NCBI GenBank assembly: GCA_959347315.1
Contig: OY365817.1
Coordinates: 808,501 to 872,500 of the forward strand
Origin: Bimastos eiseni
Taxonomy: Eukaryota; Annelida; Clitellata; Crassiclitellata; Lumbricidae
Direction of reading: 5' to 3'
Length of the DNA stretch: 64,000 bases
This document shows positions 1 through 11,783 of this stretch, piece after piece. Each line of letters begins with the position of its first letter. Positions within the stretch are counted from its first letter, which is position 1. A model generated the notes under the pieces. That model was not told the DNA's origin and did not search any database. It was given only the letters and a program-made list of their open reading frames with translations. Made by a program: the position numbers and the translations under genes.

Positions 1-1271
1 CTGATATCAATAGACAGCAACAAATCAACCTGTACGTAGAACGGATAGTCTACGACTTGCTCCTCATTCTGTTTAACGAATCGGTTTGTTAATTGTTCGT
101 TCATTTATTTATTTATTGAATCCATTATGTAAGTTCTTTATCTCGTTTCATAACAGTTTCTTTCATTATAGATTAGGCCTACATTTTGTTCGTTCTTTTT
201 TATTCATTAATTTCTTCATTAATTTATTTAAGCATGTTGAATATATTTTGTTCGTTCCTTTTGCTTTTCTTAATTAATTAATTTATTGAATATAGTTTGC
301 ACGGTTCTTTGCTTAATATCTTTGGCATTTATGCCCTATTTGTCTTTGCTTCGAAGCTGCCACCCAGCGGTGCCCCTATGCAATGTCCGTCTTCTTTGAT
401 GTTATCAGCGCAGATGTAATTTCCTTAAGATGAAAGACTCTGGAGATTGGTTCCTTAGAGACGAGGTCCTCTCCAGTCGCCGAAGCAACATTCATCACTG
501 CTGCCATGTTGTGATCGAAATTGGCTATTTCGTCAATTATGAATGGTTTCGGGTGCCTAAGAGCAGTTACCTCAAAGGGGTTAGTAGTCGGAGTTTTTAA
601 AATAGCTGGACAAAAATCTATTTGCCATTCTACTTATCTTCTAAGGTTACACCCAGTTATGGACCTATCACTCAAAGAAATGCATCTGCTGGGAAGCATT
701 TCTTCCTGGAACGCTTTTGTCTTTGGCCGCGTAGTGTAGGAGATCTAGATAGGCTCCGAGATAGACTGTCCTTGGTCAGATACCAGCTATGAACAATTTA
801 TAGTATTTCGAGATATTATCCGGGTACAGACACTAAGTGTACTAGATTTATTTTCCATATGAAGCGCTACATAATTCCATCTTCACGTTTTCAGCACGGG
901 AAATCTGTTTCTAAATGTAGAACTCACGCTACAATATCCGTAGCTACATCCACAGCGTCACTCATCATAATAGTCTGTTTACATCTTGCGGTTGTAAATC
1001 TTACAGACGACAATTCTTAACCAGCACACTCAATCGCTATTTTACCGACTGATCTTTGGATGCCTAAACTATTGCTCGCGGTTTATAGCTCGTGTTCTAT
1101 TACAGCCACAGCCCTGTAATTTCTTAAGCACTGAATGAAAAAACGCGTCCTGATATCATTTCGCATTTTGGCAATGAAAGTGGGCGTAGTCGGACATATC
1201 TTTACCCGATCAATTTGTCGCACTATACCAGCGTTTATTCGCAGCCGTCGGTCTCCCTACCTATATATATA
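1..1271. other. No recognisable gene
   Basis: AT-rich single-copy-looking sequence. The short open frames here have no protein-like composition, splice context or recognisable motif. I see no RNA gene or promoter that I could defend. Confidence 0.5.
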
Positions 1272-2727
1272 CATTGGCGTAGCGAGGGGGGCGAACCGCC
1301 CCAGGTGGCACTTGTCCTAGGAGCGGCATTTTTTTCGGGAAAAAATCAATAAAAATTTTTTATAACTTGCACTCTTCAAGATTCTTGCTGCTCTTGTCTA
1401 AACCTAAAGTTTTTTTGCTATTTCTCGATTTAAAACTAACGTATACGATATACCGAAGGACCATCGAATGGCGTAGTGTCAATAGACACGCTGCAAAATG
1501 GCAATGCCGCCTCTGTCTATATTGTAATGGCTTTTGCACCTATCAAATTAAATAAATTTTGCAATTATAATAATGCGCAAATTCTCAGATTGATGAAAAA
1601 TTATTCTTTCCTAAGTAAAAAGTTGGATTAATTAAGGACAATCTCTGCTAAAATATAAATTTGATTTATTAAAAAAACTTGAAAAATGCATCATGTATTG
1701 ATGCAAATAAAGTTTTCTGAAACAGAAGTTTGAGTAATGAAAGACGTTTTTACCTACTTTGAGTGATGAAAAAATTAATGCAAAGTTGAATTCACAATCG
1801 AAATCTAACTTAAATAGAAGTTGGATTTATCAAGAAATCTTTCTTAATTAGAATCTGGGTTGATGAAAGGGCTAATTAAAATAAACTAATTAAAACCTAC
1901 TTAAAACCCACAATTAGAGAATCACTACATTCCAATTTAGCAATTCTTTCAGTTGAACGCTCCTTGACAGGCACAATTAACTTTGACAAGGTAATTAGTA
2001 ATTTTGCTGCAGGGAAAGCAAGAAAAGTAAATTTTTAAATTGTAACAGTTGACAGGTATAATGAAAGTATGAGGCCGTACCGTATCCGTAATCCGTATGA
2101 AAGTTCATTCATTCATTATGAAATTTATTTAGTGCCCCTTCAAGGTTACTACTCATGATGAGCGCTCCAATTAGTCGAAGTTCTCAGTTACTAATCTATT
2201 CTAAGTACCATACTTACTATGGTCTCACTATGATTGAATTATTGTTTAGGCCTAGAACTTTCTTTTCAATACGTATAGAGAAAGAATAGGCCCCATGATT
2301 CGTATCGTTTTATTTTAATTTTATGGGAACTTTTTATAATAATTTTCGATCTAGCCTGCAAGACGTTTAGTAACTTTATTGTGAGACTTTCTTTATTTGT
2401 TTGTTTTATAGCTGGTTAAGATCTTAATTATTACAATCTTATTCTATTTTCATATCTTTATATCTAATGATAATGCACTTTAATTAGACAAAAGCTTTAA
2501 TGTCGACAGAGCATGCCGATGCTGTTACTAACTGTAGGCCCTACAATTATTTGAATACTGAATAGAATAATCATTATGTATATGAGAGCTTAATGAAAGC
2601 ACTCAAAACAGGCCTATCTCCATGTGCATATAGGCCTATATATGCAAGAACGAAGTGATGGAAAAATAGGCAGAGGCGGCATTTTGTACCTTCGCCCCAG
2701 GCGGCGCTTTGCCTCGTTACGCCACTG
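1272..2727. mobile_element. Non-autonomous hAT-like DNA transposon
   Basis: The left end starts CATTGGCGTAGCGAGG and the reverse complement of the right end starts CAGTGGCGTAACGAGG. Both continue into similar GC-rich blocks (GCCCCAGG and a GCCGC..TTTT stretch). The CAGTGGCGTA-type terminus is typical of the hAT superfamily. The flanks offer an 8-bp TATATATA duplication, as expected for hAT, but because the right flank runs into a TA microsatellite this is weak support. The 1456-bp interior is AT-rich with no transposase frame, so it would depend on an enzyme supplied elsewhere. The family call rests on end sequence only. Confidence 0.6.
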
Positions 2728-2740
2728 TATATATATATCC

Positions 2741-2742
<2 letters not shown>

Positions 2743-2822
<80 letters not shown>
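2743..2822. repeat. (TA)n microsatellite
   Basis: An almost pure TA run of about 80 bp, directly beyond the right end of the hAT-like element. Confidence 0.95.
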
Positions 2823-2825
<3 letters not shown>

Positions 2826-2837
2826 CCGCCACTGCTT

Positions 2838-2920
2838 AAACTCTGGCAGTGTCAGTCCCAAGCCGAGACAAAAGGTTGAGGGTGACGCTAATGATCCTTG
2901 CTATCACGCAGTGTCGTTTA
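2838..2920 (+). repeat. Dispersed repeat, 'CAGTCCCAAGCC' family, copy 1
   Basis: Shares the order CTCTGGCAGTGTCAGTCCCA ... GGGTGACGCTAATGATC ... TATCACGCAGTGTCGTTTAA with copies at 23731-23840, 44381-44476 and 52944-53045, and a short minus-strand piece at 58433-58475. The 3' end (GTCGTTAAAC, then a simple repeat in some copies) suggests a SINE or LINE tail. I cannot name the family. Confidence 0.7.
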
Positions 2921-3573
2921 AATAGAAAACACTCACAAAATGTCGACTCAGTTATACATTCTGAAGATCGAAGATGGCATTCGTGTCTCTCGTAATCTGT
3001 CGCAATTATTATGTATACCCTACGACACAGTGTAGACTAGTTTAGCAGTGAGTGACCAAATCTGCCACCATCCTTATCTGACGGTGACTCATTGAATCCC
3101 AGATGCTGGAACCGGTTAAGGAACGGTTTCTAATAGTTCCATCATCGAAAAGATGACGTTGGTGACAAAGTGACGGTGACCTTGATGCTGAAAATGATAA
3201 TTAAAATTGATGACGATGATGATAAACCTGGAGCTAATATGGAAGGGATATGAACTTTATTATGAAACCGATGAAAACTGGGTCATTGACCTAGATCATG
3301 TGTGTGACTACATCCGGGACTTTTGCAAGATACATCGGTAGTCGTGTCTGTTGTCGTTAAGGAAATAAAACGAATTAATGCATGGAACTTGCAATGTAAA
3401 AAAATGTGTTCAAAAGAAAATTGCTTGTCTGGAGTAGTGGAATTTTAAATTAACCTGTATGTTAAGGTTATCCTTCCGAGAACCCGGATGTTACTGTACT
3501 CATTGCATGACCCTTCGATATTAGTCCCAGGATAAACGATGTGTGAACATGTCTTTCTGTTGTTGTCTTATAG

Positions 3574-3884
3574 CAAACAAATCCGACTACAAGGTGATCG
3601 AAGACTGGACGTGTCCGAGCCGGTCAAGCGCCTTGGGGTCCTATCGCAGGGCAAACGTTGACCCCCGCACTCCGCCCGATGAACTCTCCGTTACCCAGTT
3701 CCACGAGCCCCCCACCGTTCATCACAGAAAACCCCTACGCGAGGGTCAAAAGACAGTACGTCATCACCATGACAACGCCGCTCCACCAGTCTATCTAATT
3801 CTTAGCATCCTGGCTGTACTGCTCATTGTCATGGTAGCAATCGGAATCTTTTCATATTTCAAGTCTGTAAGAAGCAGTAGCTAA
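3574..3884 (+). CDS. Last coding exon of an unrecognised single-pass membrane protein
   Basis: A pyrimidine-rich acceptor (TTGTTGTCTTATAG) precedes this exon. It reads in frame (one base of the first codon comes from the previous exon) to a TAG. It encodes about 103 residues: a polar, proline-, arginine- and histidine-rich segment, then one hydrophobic segment (roughly residues 75-97, LILSILAVLLIVMVAIGIF) and the short basic tail YFKSVRSSS. This suggests a C-terminal membrane anchor with most of the protein on one side. The YLILSIL...GIF..YFKSVR pattern faintly recalls the first hydrophobic segment of CD225/dispanin proteins, but the second segment of that domain is absent, so I do not assign it. 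Upstream exons are not visible; the hAT-like element and a repeat lie just upstream. No clear polyadenylation signal follows closely. Confidence 0.5.
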
Positions 3885-4084
3885 GTTGCTGCTCAGTTAG
3901 GTCCATTAAAAGTGTAATTTCGAATAATTATAATGCATATAACAAACTCAACTCCATTGAGATCTAATCGAGTTTTTGATATAGATTATGATGACGTTTG
4001 TAAAAAGATATAGAAAATAATTATAAATTATAACAAGTCAATTCCTATTATTATGTATCTGGGTTAGGCGAAGTTAGTTGCATA

Positions 4085-4530
4085 TTACACTCCAGTTACA
4101 CCAGACCCAGATCTCACAACGCTTCGTAGAACGTTGCGGAAACGTGTAGAACGTGTAGAACGCAGTAGAACCGCAGTTCGATCTTCTATGAACGTATTGC
4201 AATCGCGATCGAGCGTGGCCCCGTCACCATGAGCGTGGAGCGCGTGGCGAAATTTTAAACATGTTCAAAAAAACGTGGTGTGAGCGTGGCGGAAAGAAGC
4301 GCAGTGCGAGCGCATTTTAACGTAATAGTAACGGGGCGAGCGTAGTACCGACGTATGTCGAGCGTAGATCGAACTTAATGATCTCATTGCAAGCGTGTTG
4401 GAGGTCGTAAAAATCGGCTTCCCGATCTGACCACGATGTCGTTAATTTTACATCACGCTCACGGCGATGTCCCTGTGACCTGACCGCGCTGTCGCTATGA
4501 CCTTAATGATAGGTCACCGTCAGGCTCGAT
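4085..4530 (+). repeat. Dispersed CG-rich repeat, copy 1
   Basis: Begins ACTCCAGTTACACCAGACCC and contains GAACCGCAGTTCGATCTTCT and CGATCGAGCGTG blocks, followed by many GAGCGTGG-like motifs. A shorter second copy starts at 14276 with the same block order. It is clearly richer in CpG than its surroundings. No protein or tRNA-like part is recognised. Confidence 0.7.
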
Positions 4531-4779
4531 CCTTTCGTAATAAGCTTGTGCAACGCTTAATGCGCGCAGACATATATGTATGCGTGTAAATATACATTTG
4601 AGATTAGACTGTATTAGGATAATGGGTTAAACTATACATAATATGATTAGACTTTGCAAGATAAGACTGTATAAGATTAGACTGGGTAATATTGAATTAA
4701 GTTGAAGACGATGTAATTGAAAAAGTCCCAACGTTTCCACATTCCACATATCTGCACCAACCCATATCTACTCAACAGA

Positions 4780-5640
4780 CCTCGTTTGCCATCTCTACCC
4801 CCACTCACTCAGAGCCCCATCTTAGCCGCCTCATCCGTCCATTCATTAACCAACCCCTGTTGTTCCTTGTGTCCATCATCTCTCACTCTGTTTGTACGTC
4901 CATTTGTTGCATCCTTTGTCTGTCTCTCCGTTCCCTCCTTTGTTCGTCTCACCATCCGTCCTTCTGTATGTCTGTTCCTTGCTCTCCATCTTTCTCTCTC
5001 TGCCCCTCTATCTCCTTCTTCCAGCATACACCCTCCGTTCTTCGACATATGCCTCCCTCGTCATCCGACCAAAGCTGTTCCATATGCCACCCACCGACGC
5101 TCATCCCGGACGAGACAAATTATTGCCCGTCGTGCAATTTTAACTCCACGCGGTTAAACGAATTAGGCATTCTAGTCGAGTACTATAGTCTTGCGATCGA
5201 AGACGCAGCAGCTAAGCTGAGGAAGGGACGAAATTGAATTAAGCCGAACTAATCGGCTTAAGCGGAACGAACGGCGAAGCGAACGAACAGACACGACGGC
5301 GCGCGGTCTATTGCGCTCCAAAATGCGTAAAGCGGTTCCGACGTTAGCGTTTAAATAATATGCCATCTGATGTGGTAAGATCTTTAAATACGACGAAATG
5401 AGAAATGTAAAACAGAAATCAGTGGTTCAAATACACACATTTCAGAGGTATAATAAGTGCTGATATTATCAAATATTATTGAAGCGTTATTCATGAGACT
5501 CCAACCTGTAAATTTTTTGCGGTACATAAGATCAGACTGTATGGCCTAAGACTAGACTGTAAAATTAGACTGTAGTCAGGGGCTTCTCGGAGTGGTCTCC
5601 TTGAAGATGAGCTACATAAATTCTTTGACGAAAATTAATG
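4780..5640. other. CT-rich tract, no gene assigned
   Basis: Positions 4780-5040 are a degenerate CT-rich, tetranucleotide-like tract that opens several frames by composition alone. The following stretch to about 5640 has no recognisable coding or RNA signal. Confidence 0.5.
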
Positions 5641-5645
5641 TAGTA

Positions 5646-6570
5646 TATATACAGCGAAACGTTGCATACACTCTCTTTATGCATAATATGCAGTGTCATA
5701 CAAGCAATACTGGAAACAATGCGAATGTATAGTAAAAGCATTGAACAACTTCGAGGGATGGAGTGAGAAAAACCAGTCAGTAGTTTATGAAATCAAACGT
5801 TCACAGGGTCCTTGGGAGGTGCTGGGCAAAAGCATCTCACCACAATCTCACGTATCTCGTTGAATTTCTATGTGTGTGATCACCAGCCTCTTATGTGTGT
5901 TGTGACAGAAGTTATGGAGTCACGTAACACAACTCGTCAATCAATCAATAAATTTTTTTTATTGAAACCAACCAGATCTTTACAGCAGCAAGATAATTTT
6001 ACAAGACTCCAGAGACATTAGTAACAATTGGGGGCCCTGAAGGAATCTAGATCCCGCTAACTAGGGTCACCTTAAGTACTTACATAATATACATGAGTGA
6101 CAGTCGATCAACATATTTCAAAATATGATGAACAATTTCACTTAATAATACGATTAATCTAATTACAGTTTACTCCAATTCATGGAGTCATGTAATACAA
6201 TTCATTGAGTCACGCACCACAACTCGTTGAGTCATGCAATACAACTCATGAAGTCATACAACACAACTCATTGAGTCACGAAAACCAACTCATTGAGTCA
6301 CGCAACACAACTCATTGAGTCACAAAGCACAACTCATTGAGTCACGCAACACAGCTCATTGAGTCACAAAGCACAACTCATTGAGTCACGCAACACAGCT
6401 CATGGAGTCACGCAATACAACACATGCACCACAACTCATTGAATCGCGCTACATAACTCATGGAGTCACACAGCACAATTTGTGGAGTCACGCACACCTT
6501 TATGTTCTGAATATATACAGCGATACATTGTATACAATCTATTTACATAATATACAGTGATATACACGAT
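5646..6570 (+). repeat. Pair of ~60-bp direct repeats bracketing a tandem array
   Basis: ATATACAGCGAAACGTTGCA (5646) and ATATACAGCGATACATTGTA (about 6514) begin two similar ~60-bp blocks. Both continue into a TACATAATATACAGTG-like sequence. Between them lies the 22-bp TGAGTCA array. No gene is seen. Confidence 0.6.
6178..6500 (+). repeat. ~22-bp tandem array with TGAGTCA in each unit
   Basis: About 14 degenerate units of the form ACTCATTGAGTCACGCAACA. At least eight keep an exact TGAGTCA, which is the AP-1 (TRE) consensus. Variants carry TGGAGTCA, TGAAGTCA or TGAATC. A single related unit lies at about 5915. It is a minisatellite by structure; any transcription-factor role is inference. Confidence 0.85.
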
Positions 6571-7439
6571 TTACAGCCGTAAATCAAACAGTTATACTCG
6601 AATATTAATTAATCCATTCAAACAGAGGCTCATATAATTATCAACCATCTTTCAGTGTTCTCAAAAAGCACGTTTAAATTTCCTTAGCAGAACTTTACAT
6701 GACCACAATGAACTGGGAGCGCACATTGTTATTTCAGAAGCTCCCTTTGTCGTTAACCTCCATATAAACAGTCCATTGCATTCATCTCAGAGTTTCTTAT
6801 ATTCTTGAAGTTTCTTGAATCTTTTTCACCATTTCGACTGTAATTCTTCTTTCTTTTTCATCTTTCCTTCCTTCCTCCTTTCCATCCTTCCTATTTTTTC
6901 TCCTATCCTCATTTCCATAATTCCTCCTTTGTAATGTTAATAGAACGCCACTTCAAACTAAACCAAACTAACCAGGGTTTCTCTCAGTGCTCATTCAATC
7001 AATATTAAATGTTATTAATATCGACGGTTTTATCAGCAAACCAATCGCATTAAACTACATGAGTCCCAAGTGGCGGGCCCTTTCATGCGCCTAGAACCCG
7101 ATAGCTAACATACTGCACCACGTGGATCAGAGTCGCGGGACCAAGTTGTGTCGACAATTGAGATAGACGGCAGACAGAATCAGACAGATGGCAGCAATCG
7201 TAACACGCATTTATGCTGCAACTGAGAAGTTCAGCATTTTCATGGAATATTCGTCGAGGCGTCAGGTTCACCTGGAACGGGCAATCGTCGCCTGCTCTTT
7301 TGTGGACGGAGGCGCACCTAGTGACCATTTAGCTCAGTTACTCCATTGGTTTCGGTGTTGGTTGTGAAGATATCCGGATGAAGATGATGTACACAGGCCA
7401 TATAATATAGCAGCCTCGATCACACATTTGGAAAAATGG

Positions 7440-7865
7440 GTGTAACTAGTAGTGTGTCTACTTTCCTTCCATTCTGCTTCCTTCCTTTCTTCCTTTCCTC
7501 CTTCCTTCCTTCCTTCCTTCCTTCTTTCCTTCTCTTCCTTCCTTCCATCATTCCTTCCTTTGTTCCTGTGATTCTCCCTTTTGTCTTTCCCCATCATTGC
7601 CTCCTCCTTCTTTTTCTTTCAACTCTCTTCATCCGTTCCCTCCTTCATTCATTTTTCCTTCCATCCATTTTCATTTCTTCCTTTCTACTTTGTATGTTTT
7701 CATTTTCTACGTCATTCTCTCCTTGCTAGGGGCCTATGTCTCTAGTCTTTCCATCTTCATTACCTAATTTTTCCCTCTTCTTTCTCTCTTCCCTCATTAG
7801 TTCCTTCCTTTTTCCTTTCTTCCTTCTTTCCTTTATTTATGCCCTCCTTCTCTGCTTCCTTCCTC
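7440..7865 (+). repeat. CCTT-rich low-complexity tract
   Basis: Degenerate (CCTT)n tract. It continues, with the LINE tail inserted or embedded, to about 8600. The long open frames on both strands here are made of the repeat and are not genes. Confidence 0.85.
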
Positions 7866-7867
7866 CC

Positions 7868-8235
7868 ACTTCAGATTACGTTCATTGGTCTGGAACTGTC
7901 TATTGGGTTTGGCTCCAGTCTACTTGAAATTCCTTACTGTTCCTGTCACAGCATGTCCGGGTCGCCGATCTTTACGTTCAGCCTCTCAACATACTCTCTT
8001 TGTACCTTTTGCTCGCACAACCATTACACAGTCCAGGGCGTTCTCCCTTGCTGACCCGACAGCGTGGAATGGCCTCTCTCCAGTCATCCACTGACTTCCT
8101 AGGGTACCCTCTGATACATTTCATCGACACTTAAAGACAATTCTTCTTGCTTGTGCCTGGATCGGAAGCGCCTCTGAGTAGTCGTCTTGAAGGGGCGCTA
8201 TATAATTAAATTCATATAAATTCAAATTCAAAATT
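7868..8235 (+). mobile_element. CR1/L2-like LINE, 3' fragment
   Basis: A degraded frame reads SLRSASQHTLFVPFARTTIT and then FSLADPTAWNGLSPVIH. This matches the end of the reverse-transcriptase ORF in CR1/L2-type LINEs, where a conserved aromatic-rich W-N-x-L block precedes a 'F-x-x-x-L-K' helix (here FHRHLKT). It is followed by a typical tail ending GGGGCGCTATATAATTAAA and an AT-rich run. It is 5' truncated with frameshifts and a stop. Confidence 0.7.
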
Positions 8236-9149
8236 CCCTCTTGCCTTTCAACCTTTAGTCCTTTCTCTTCATTACTTCATTTTTTCCTCTCGCCTTCTTT
8301 CTTTTTCATTCCTTCCATCTTTTCTACTCTTTCGTACACTCCTTCATTTTCTCCTGCATTATCTCCTTCCTATATCTCTAACCATTTCTTCTCCTTCCTT
8401 CCATCCTCAGAAGATCAATGCAACTATTCAACAATTCAGAGTGACATTCTCCATCTGTGCTTCCTCTCTCTTCCTCTCTTTCATTGTTCCTTCCTCATTT
8501 CCTGCATCCTTCCTTTCGTCCATCATTCCTTTCTTCGCTCTTCCCGTTTCCCTTCCGCTCGTCTACCTTCCTGCCTTCCTTGAGTCTCCATCCTCGCTAT
8601 CCAACAGCGTCAACAACACGCCTCCAATCACCTAACCCCATCAGAGTGACATCCATCCTGCTTACGTCAACCTCATTATTGCAAGTTGCAGCCCATCCAT
8701 TGCGCATCCATCCATCGTTCCATCCCACGCAGACACGTAGAGTCAAGTCGAGAGACAATCTTAACCAAAAAACCGAAAGAAAATAATATCGAAGCAGCAC
8801 ATCACATTGCTGATCCAATATAACTCATTGAACCCAGCAATAGACGCATAACCAATGCGGTTGTCTCTTTTCCATTCAGTCTACGCAAACTTCACTGATT
8901 ACGCGACAAATGGGATTATGGAAACGACGCGACAACGCGGCGTCGAAAATCGAAATATATTATCATTGCGCATGTCCGGAAGTCAGCGCCTGGTTCAAAG
9001 GTCAAATTGCAAATAAGCACCATGAGAACCACCTGTTTGAATACATCCAGAATTACTAAATGTGATGGTTATTCAACTTATTCTTTACACTACAACGGTC
9101 TTGTGGCGTATAATATCGTGGTCAATCAAAATTATTATCAAAGTTCGCT

Positions 9150-9743
9150 TGCGTATTTATGTATGTACGTATGTTTGTATGTATGTCTGAATGTGTGTAC
9201 ATATGTATGTGTGCATGTCTGTCTGTATGTTTGCGTGTTTGTATGTATGTATGTACGTATGTAAGTATGAATGTATGCATATATGTATGTATGTATGTAT
9301 GCATGCATGTATGTATGTATGTATGTATGTATGTATGTATGTATGCATGTTTGTATGTATGTCTGTATGTATGTATGTACGTATGTTTGTATGTATGTCT
9401 GAATGTGTGTACATATGAATGTGTGCATGTCTGTATGTATGTATGCGTGTTTGTATGTATGTATGTATGCATGCATGTACGTATGTATATATGTATGTAT
9501 GTACGTATGTCTGTATGTGTGTATATATATGCATATATGTCTGTATGTCTGTATGTATGTATGTACATATATATGTATGTATGTATGTCTGTATGTATGT
9601 ATTTACGTATGTTTGTATGTACGTATGTATGCATGCATGTATGTATGTATGTATGCATGCATGTACGCATGTATGTATGCATGCATGTACGTATGTATGT
9701 ATGTATGTATGTATGTATGTATGTATGTATGTATGTATGTATG

Positions 9744-9774
<31 letters not shown>

Positions 9775-9776
9775 GT
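9150..9776. repeat. (GTAT)n microsatellite, ~630 bp
   Basis: Long GTAT/GCAT tetranucleotide array with minor variants (GTAC, GTCT, GTTT). All overlapping Met-Tyr-Val-Cys or His-Thr-Tyr-Ile frames come from this repeat. A CR1-like LINE begins immediately downstream. Confidence 0.95.
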
Positions 9777-9779
9777 ACG

Positions 9780-11780
9780 ATAGATGGCGTTCGTTTAGAT
9801 ACTACATGAAAAACAGCGTTGAAGTTTCACGATTTTCGACGGTTTTGGCATGTTTGTTAACAGCAGTCGGACTAAATTCAATTGGTTTACAACTTCTTGT
9901 TAATCTTAGTCCTCGGACGGCGTTGGATTCTGCCTCTGGACTGTCCGCAAAGGACGTTTTTTCCACCAGACACATGCCCCCTCGCCTACGAAGGTCTGTG
10001 TTTACAATTCCTAACACAGCTGCATTTTAAGTCAATGACATGACGACCAGAAAGGGCGCCAAAACGGACGAATTACTGAAAAGTCTTAAAGATGACAGGG
10101 TCACTGAACTACTGGTCACCAGATTAGAAAACCCCCTTGCTCCAATTGTGGAGCGAATTTTTAAAGGTCTGGCTGCCAAATTCACTGAAAAACTGGGGGG
10201 TGTGGTCGAGGAGATGGCAGAGGCTGCGCTGGAGAAGCTCAACGCTACACAGAATGCCAAGATTCTTGAGCTGGAAAAGGAAAATCTAGTTCTAAAAAAG
10301 AGCATAGATGGAACTCAAAATCTTCTAAGATTAGATAATCTAATCTTTTATGGCCTCGAATCATCCTCGACCAATGATCTACCATCCTCACAAGGTGCAT
10401 CTGCCGTGTCTCACGACAGCATCGCCCAGTCGGTGGTGAATCTGTGTGAAAGGAGTCTTGGCATACACATCAAGGCCTCTGATGTCTCGCTTGCATACCG
10501 TCTACCAAGTAAAGCAAAGTCTCCAACCGGCCCTGTGCTCGTTAGATTCGTCAGTAGACAGATCCGCAACACGGTTTTCTCCGCTCGGAAAACTCTGAAA
10601 GCTGATTCCAGAACTGCATGTGTCTATATCAACGAGCACTTGACACAAGGCAACTCGCTGATCTATGCCGAGGCCAGGAAACTGGTGAAAATGAAGTCCT
10701 TGGTTTCCACGTGGACGCGAGACGGCATGGTGTACATTTGCGCCACAGAACGTTCTCGAAAGATTTCATCCGTCAAGGATCTGGAAGCCTTCACCCGTGA
10801 ATAACAACTTGTAATTACAAGCGACTTATCACCCACTTGGATTATCCATCACTCTTTGGATTTTTCCATCACTCTATGGATTTTCCATCACTCTATGGAT
10901 AGACCCACAGGACGACCTCGAAAGACTTCATCCATCACGGATCTGGTAACATTCACTCGGAAGCAATAACTAGCAATTATAAGCGACTTCTCACTTACTT
11001 GGATTTTCCATCACTCTAATTTTCGTCACTACATTGTTTACATGCGTTCTACGTGATGTACCGGAGGCGGACTTTGGCCTTCGCTCCTCACACTGATGCT
11101 TCTGCTGTTACTATTACCAACCTCAGTTTTTTGTTTTGATTTATCGTTCTGCACATGGATTTTTTGGGTCGTGCTAATTTCAGTAATTGATCTGCATTCC
11201 AGTATTGTAGCGTTACCTGACCTTGCTAAAGATCGTCTTAACTCTCATTTCTTCGTACGTCTTCTGCTGCTGTTTGATTGTTGATTGTTTGTTAGATTGC
11301 TTGAGTTCACTAAGGGTAAGGATAAGTTACTTTCATTACATTGCATTTTATTTTGTTTGAAGGTACATGTCAGTTAATGTTGATGTTAGCGATCATGTCG
11401 CGCCAGCTGACCACTCCTCTCTGCTTTCACTCTCTAATAGGGCCGAATGTAGTGTTAATATGAGTAGGCTTGAGCTTGCAAGCAGAGTACTGTATAGACC
11501 TAACGATGCCACGAACCCAGCGTTCCTGTTAAATGATACTTATGCTAGCGACCTAGTCCTTCCAAATGAAGAAGCAAATGGCCGTGCATTATTAAACTCT
11601 ATAGACCTTGACCCCGACTACAACTTCCTCAATGACTTCAAACCTACTTGTACGTATTCTGACCCATACTCACTTCAAGCTGAAGTCCTTTCGTGCCACA
11701 CCCAATTCTCTATTCTGCACTTGAATTGTCGTAGTATTGTTGGGAAGATGAACGAATTAACTGTTTATAAAAACGACTTG
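9780..11780 (+). mobile_element. CR1-like LINE, 5' half (UTR, ORF1, start of ORF2)
   Basis: A 5' leader of about 260 bp, an intact ORF1 (10040-10804), an inter-ORF stretch with repeated CCATCACTCTATGGA motifs, and the start of ORF2 (11367-11780) including the first strand of the AP-like endonuclease. The sequence then stops abruptly and continues as a CCP/sushi exon. Retention of the 5' half with loss of the 3' half is unusual, because incomplete reverse transcription normally removes the 5' side. Deletion, recombination or an assembly join are possible explanations. Confidence 0.75.
10040..10804 (+). CDS. LINE ORF1 protein (L1-ORF1-like RNA-binding fold)
   Basis: Encodes 254 residues without interruption. 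ATG 10040 is the first in-frame start after the leader. Residues ~1-90 are charged and helical with heptad-like leucines (AALEKLNATQNAKILELEKE), a probable coiled coil for trimer or oligomer formation. The middle (RLDNLIFYGLESSS) and SDVSLAYRLPSK..GPVLVRFVSRQIRNTVF match the RRM-like core of L1-type ORF1 proteins found in CR1-group LINEs. It ends with the C-terminal-domain pattern VYINEHLT and YAEARKLVKMKSLVSTWTRDG. The family chaperones the element RNA. The complete reading frame suggests a fairly young copy, although its ORF2 is cut short. I cannot tell whether it is expressed. Confidence 0.8.
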   Translation: MTTRKGAKTDELLKSLKDDRVTELLVTRLENPLAPIVERIFKGLAAKFTEKLGGVVEEMAEAALEKLNATQNAKILELEKENLVLKKSIDGTQNLLRLDNLIFYGLESSSTNDLPSSQGASAVSHDSIAQSVVNLCERSLGIHIKASDVSLAYRLPSKAKSPTGPVLVRFVSRQIRNTVFSARKTLKADSRTACVYINEHLTQGNSLIYAEARKLVKMKSLVSTWTRDGMVYICATERSRKISSVKDLEAFTRE

Positions 11781-11783
11781 TGA
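11367..11783 (+). pseudogene. Truncated LINE ORF2 (start of endonuclease domain)
   Basis: An in-frame ATG opens 138 codons ending FSILHLNCRSIVGKMNEL followed by a few residues and a TGA. The LHLN.RS.xxKxxEL pattern is the first strand and catalytic Asn of the apurinic-like endonuclease that starts ORF2 in CR1-type LINEs. Everything after this, the rest of the nuclease and the reverse transcriptase, is missing. The TGA at 11781-11783 lies just after the homology ends, so it is probably created by the junction rather than native. Confidence 0.75.

Noticed and set aside
4860..5237. Frame ending CSICHPPTLIPDETNYCPSC (zinc-finger-like spacing)
   Set aside because: Most of the frame is CT-rich low-complexity sequence; the two Cys pairs alone are weak and no splice support is seen.
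9122..10030. Long Met-Tyr-Val-Cys and His-Thr-Tyr-Ile open frames on both strands
   Set aside because: They are translations of the GTAT microsatellite; all frames are open because of the 4-bp period.
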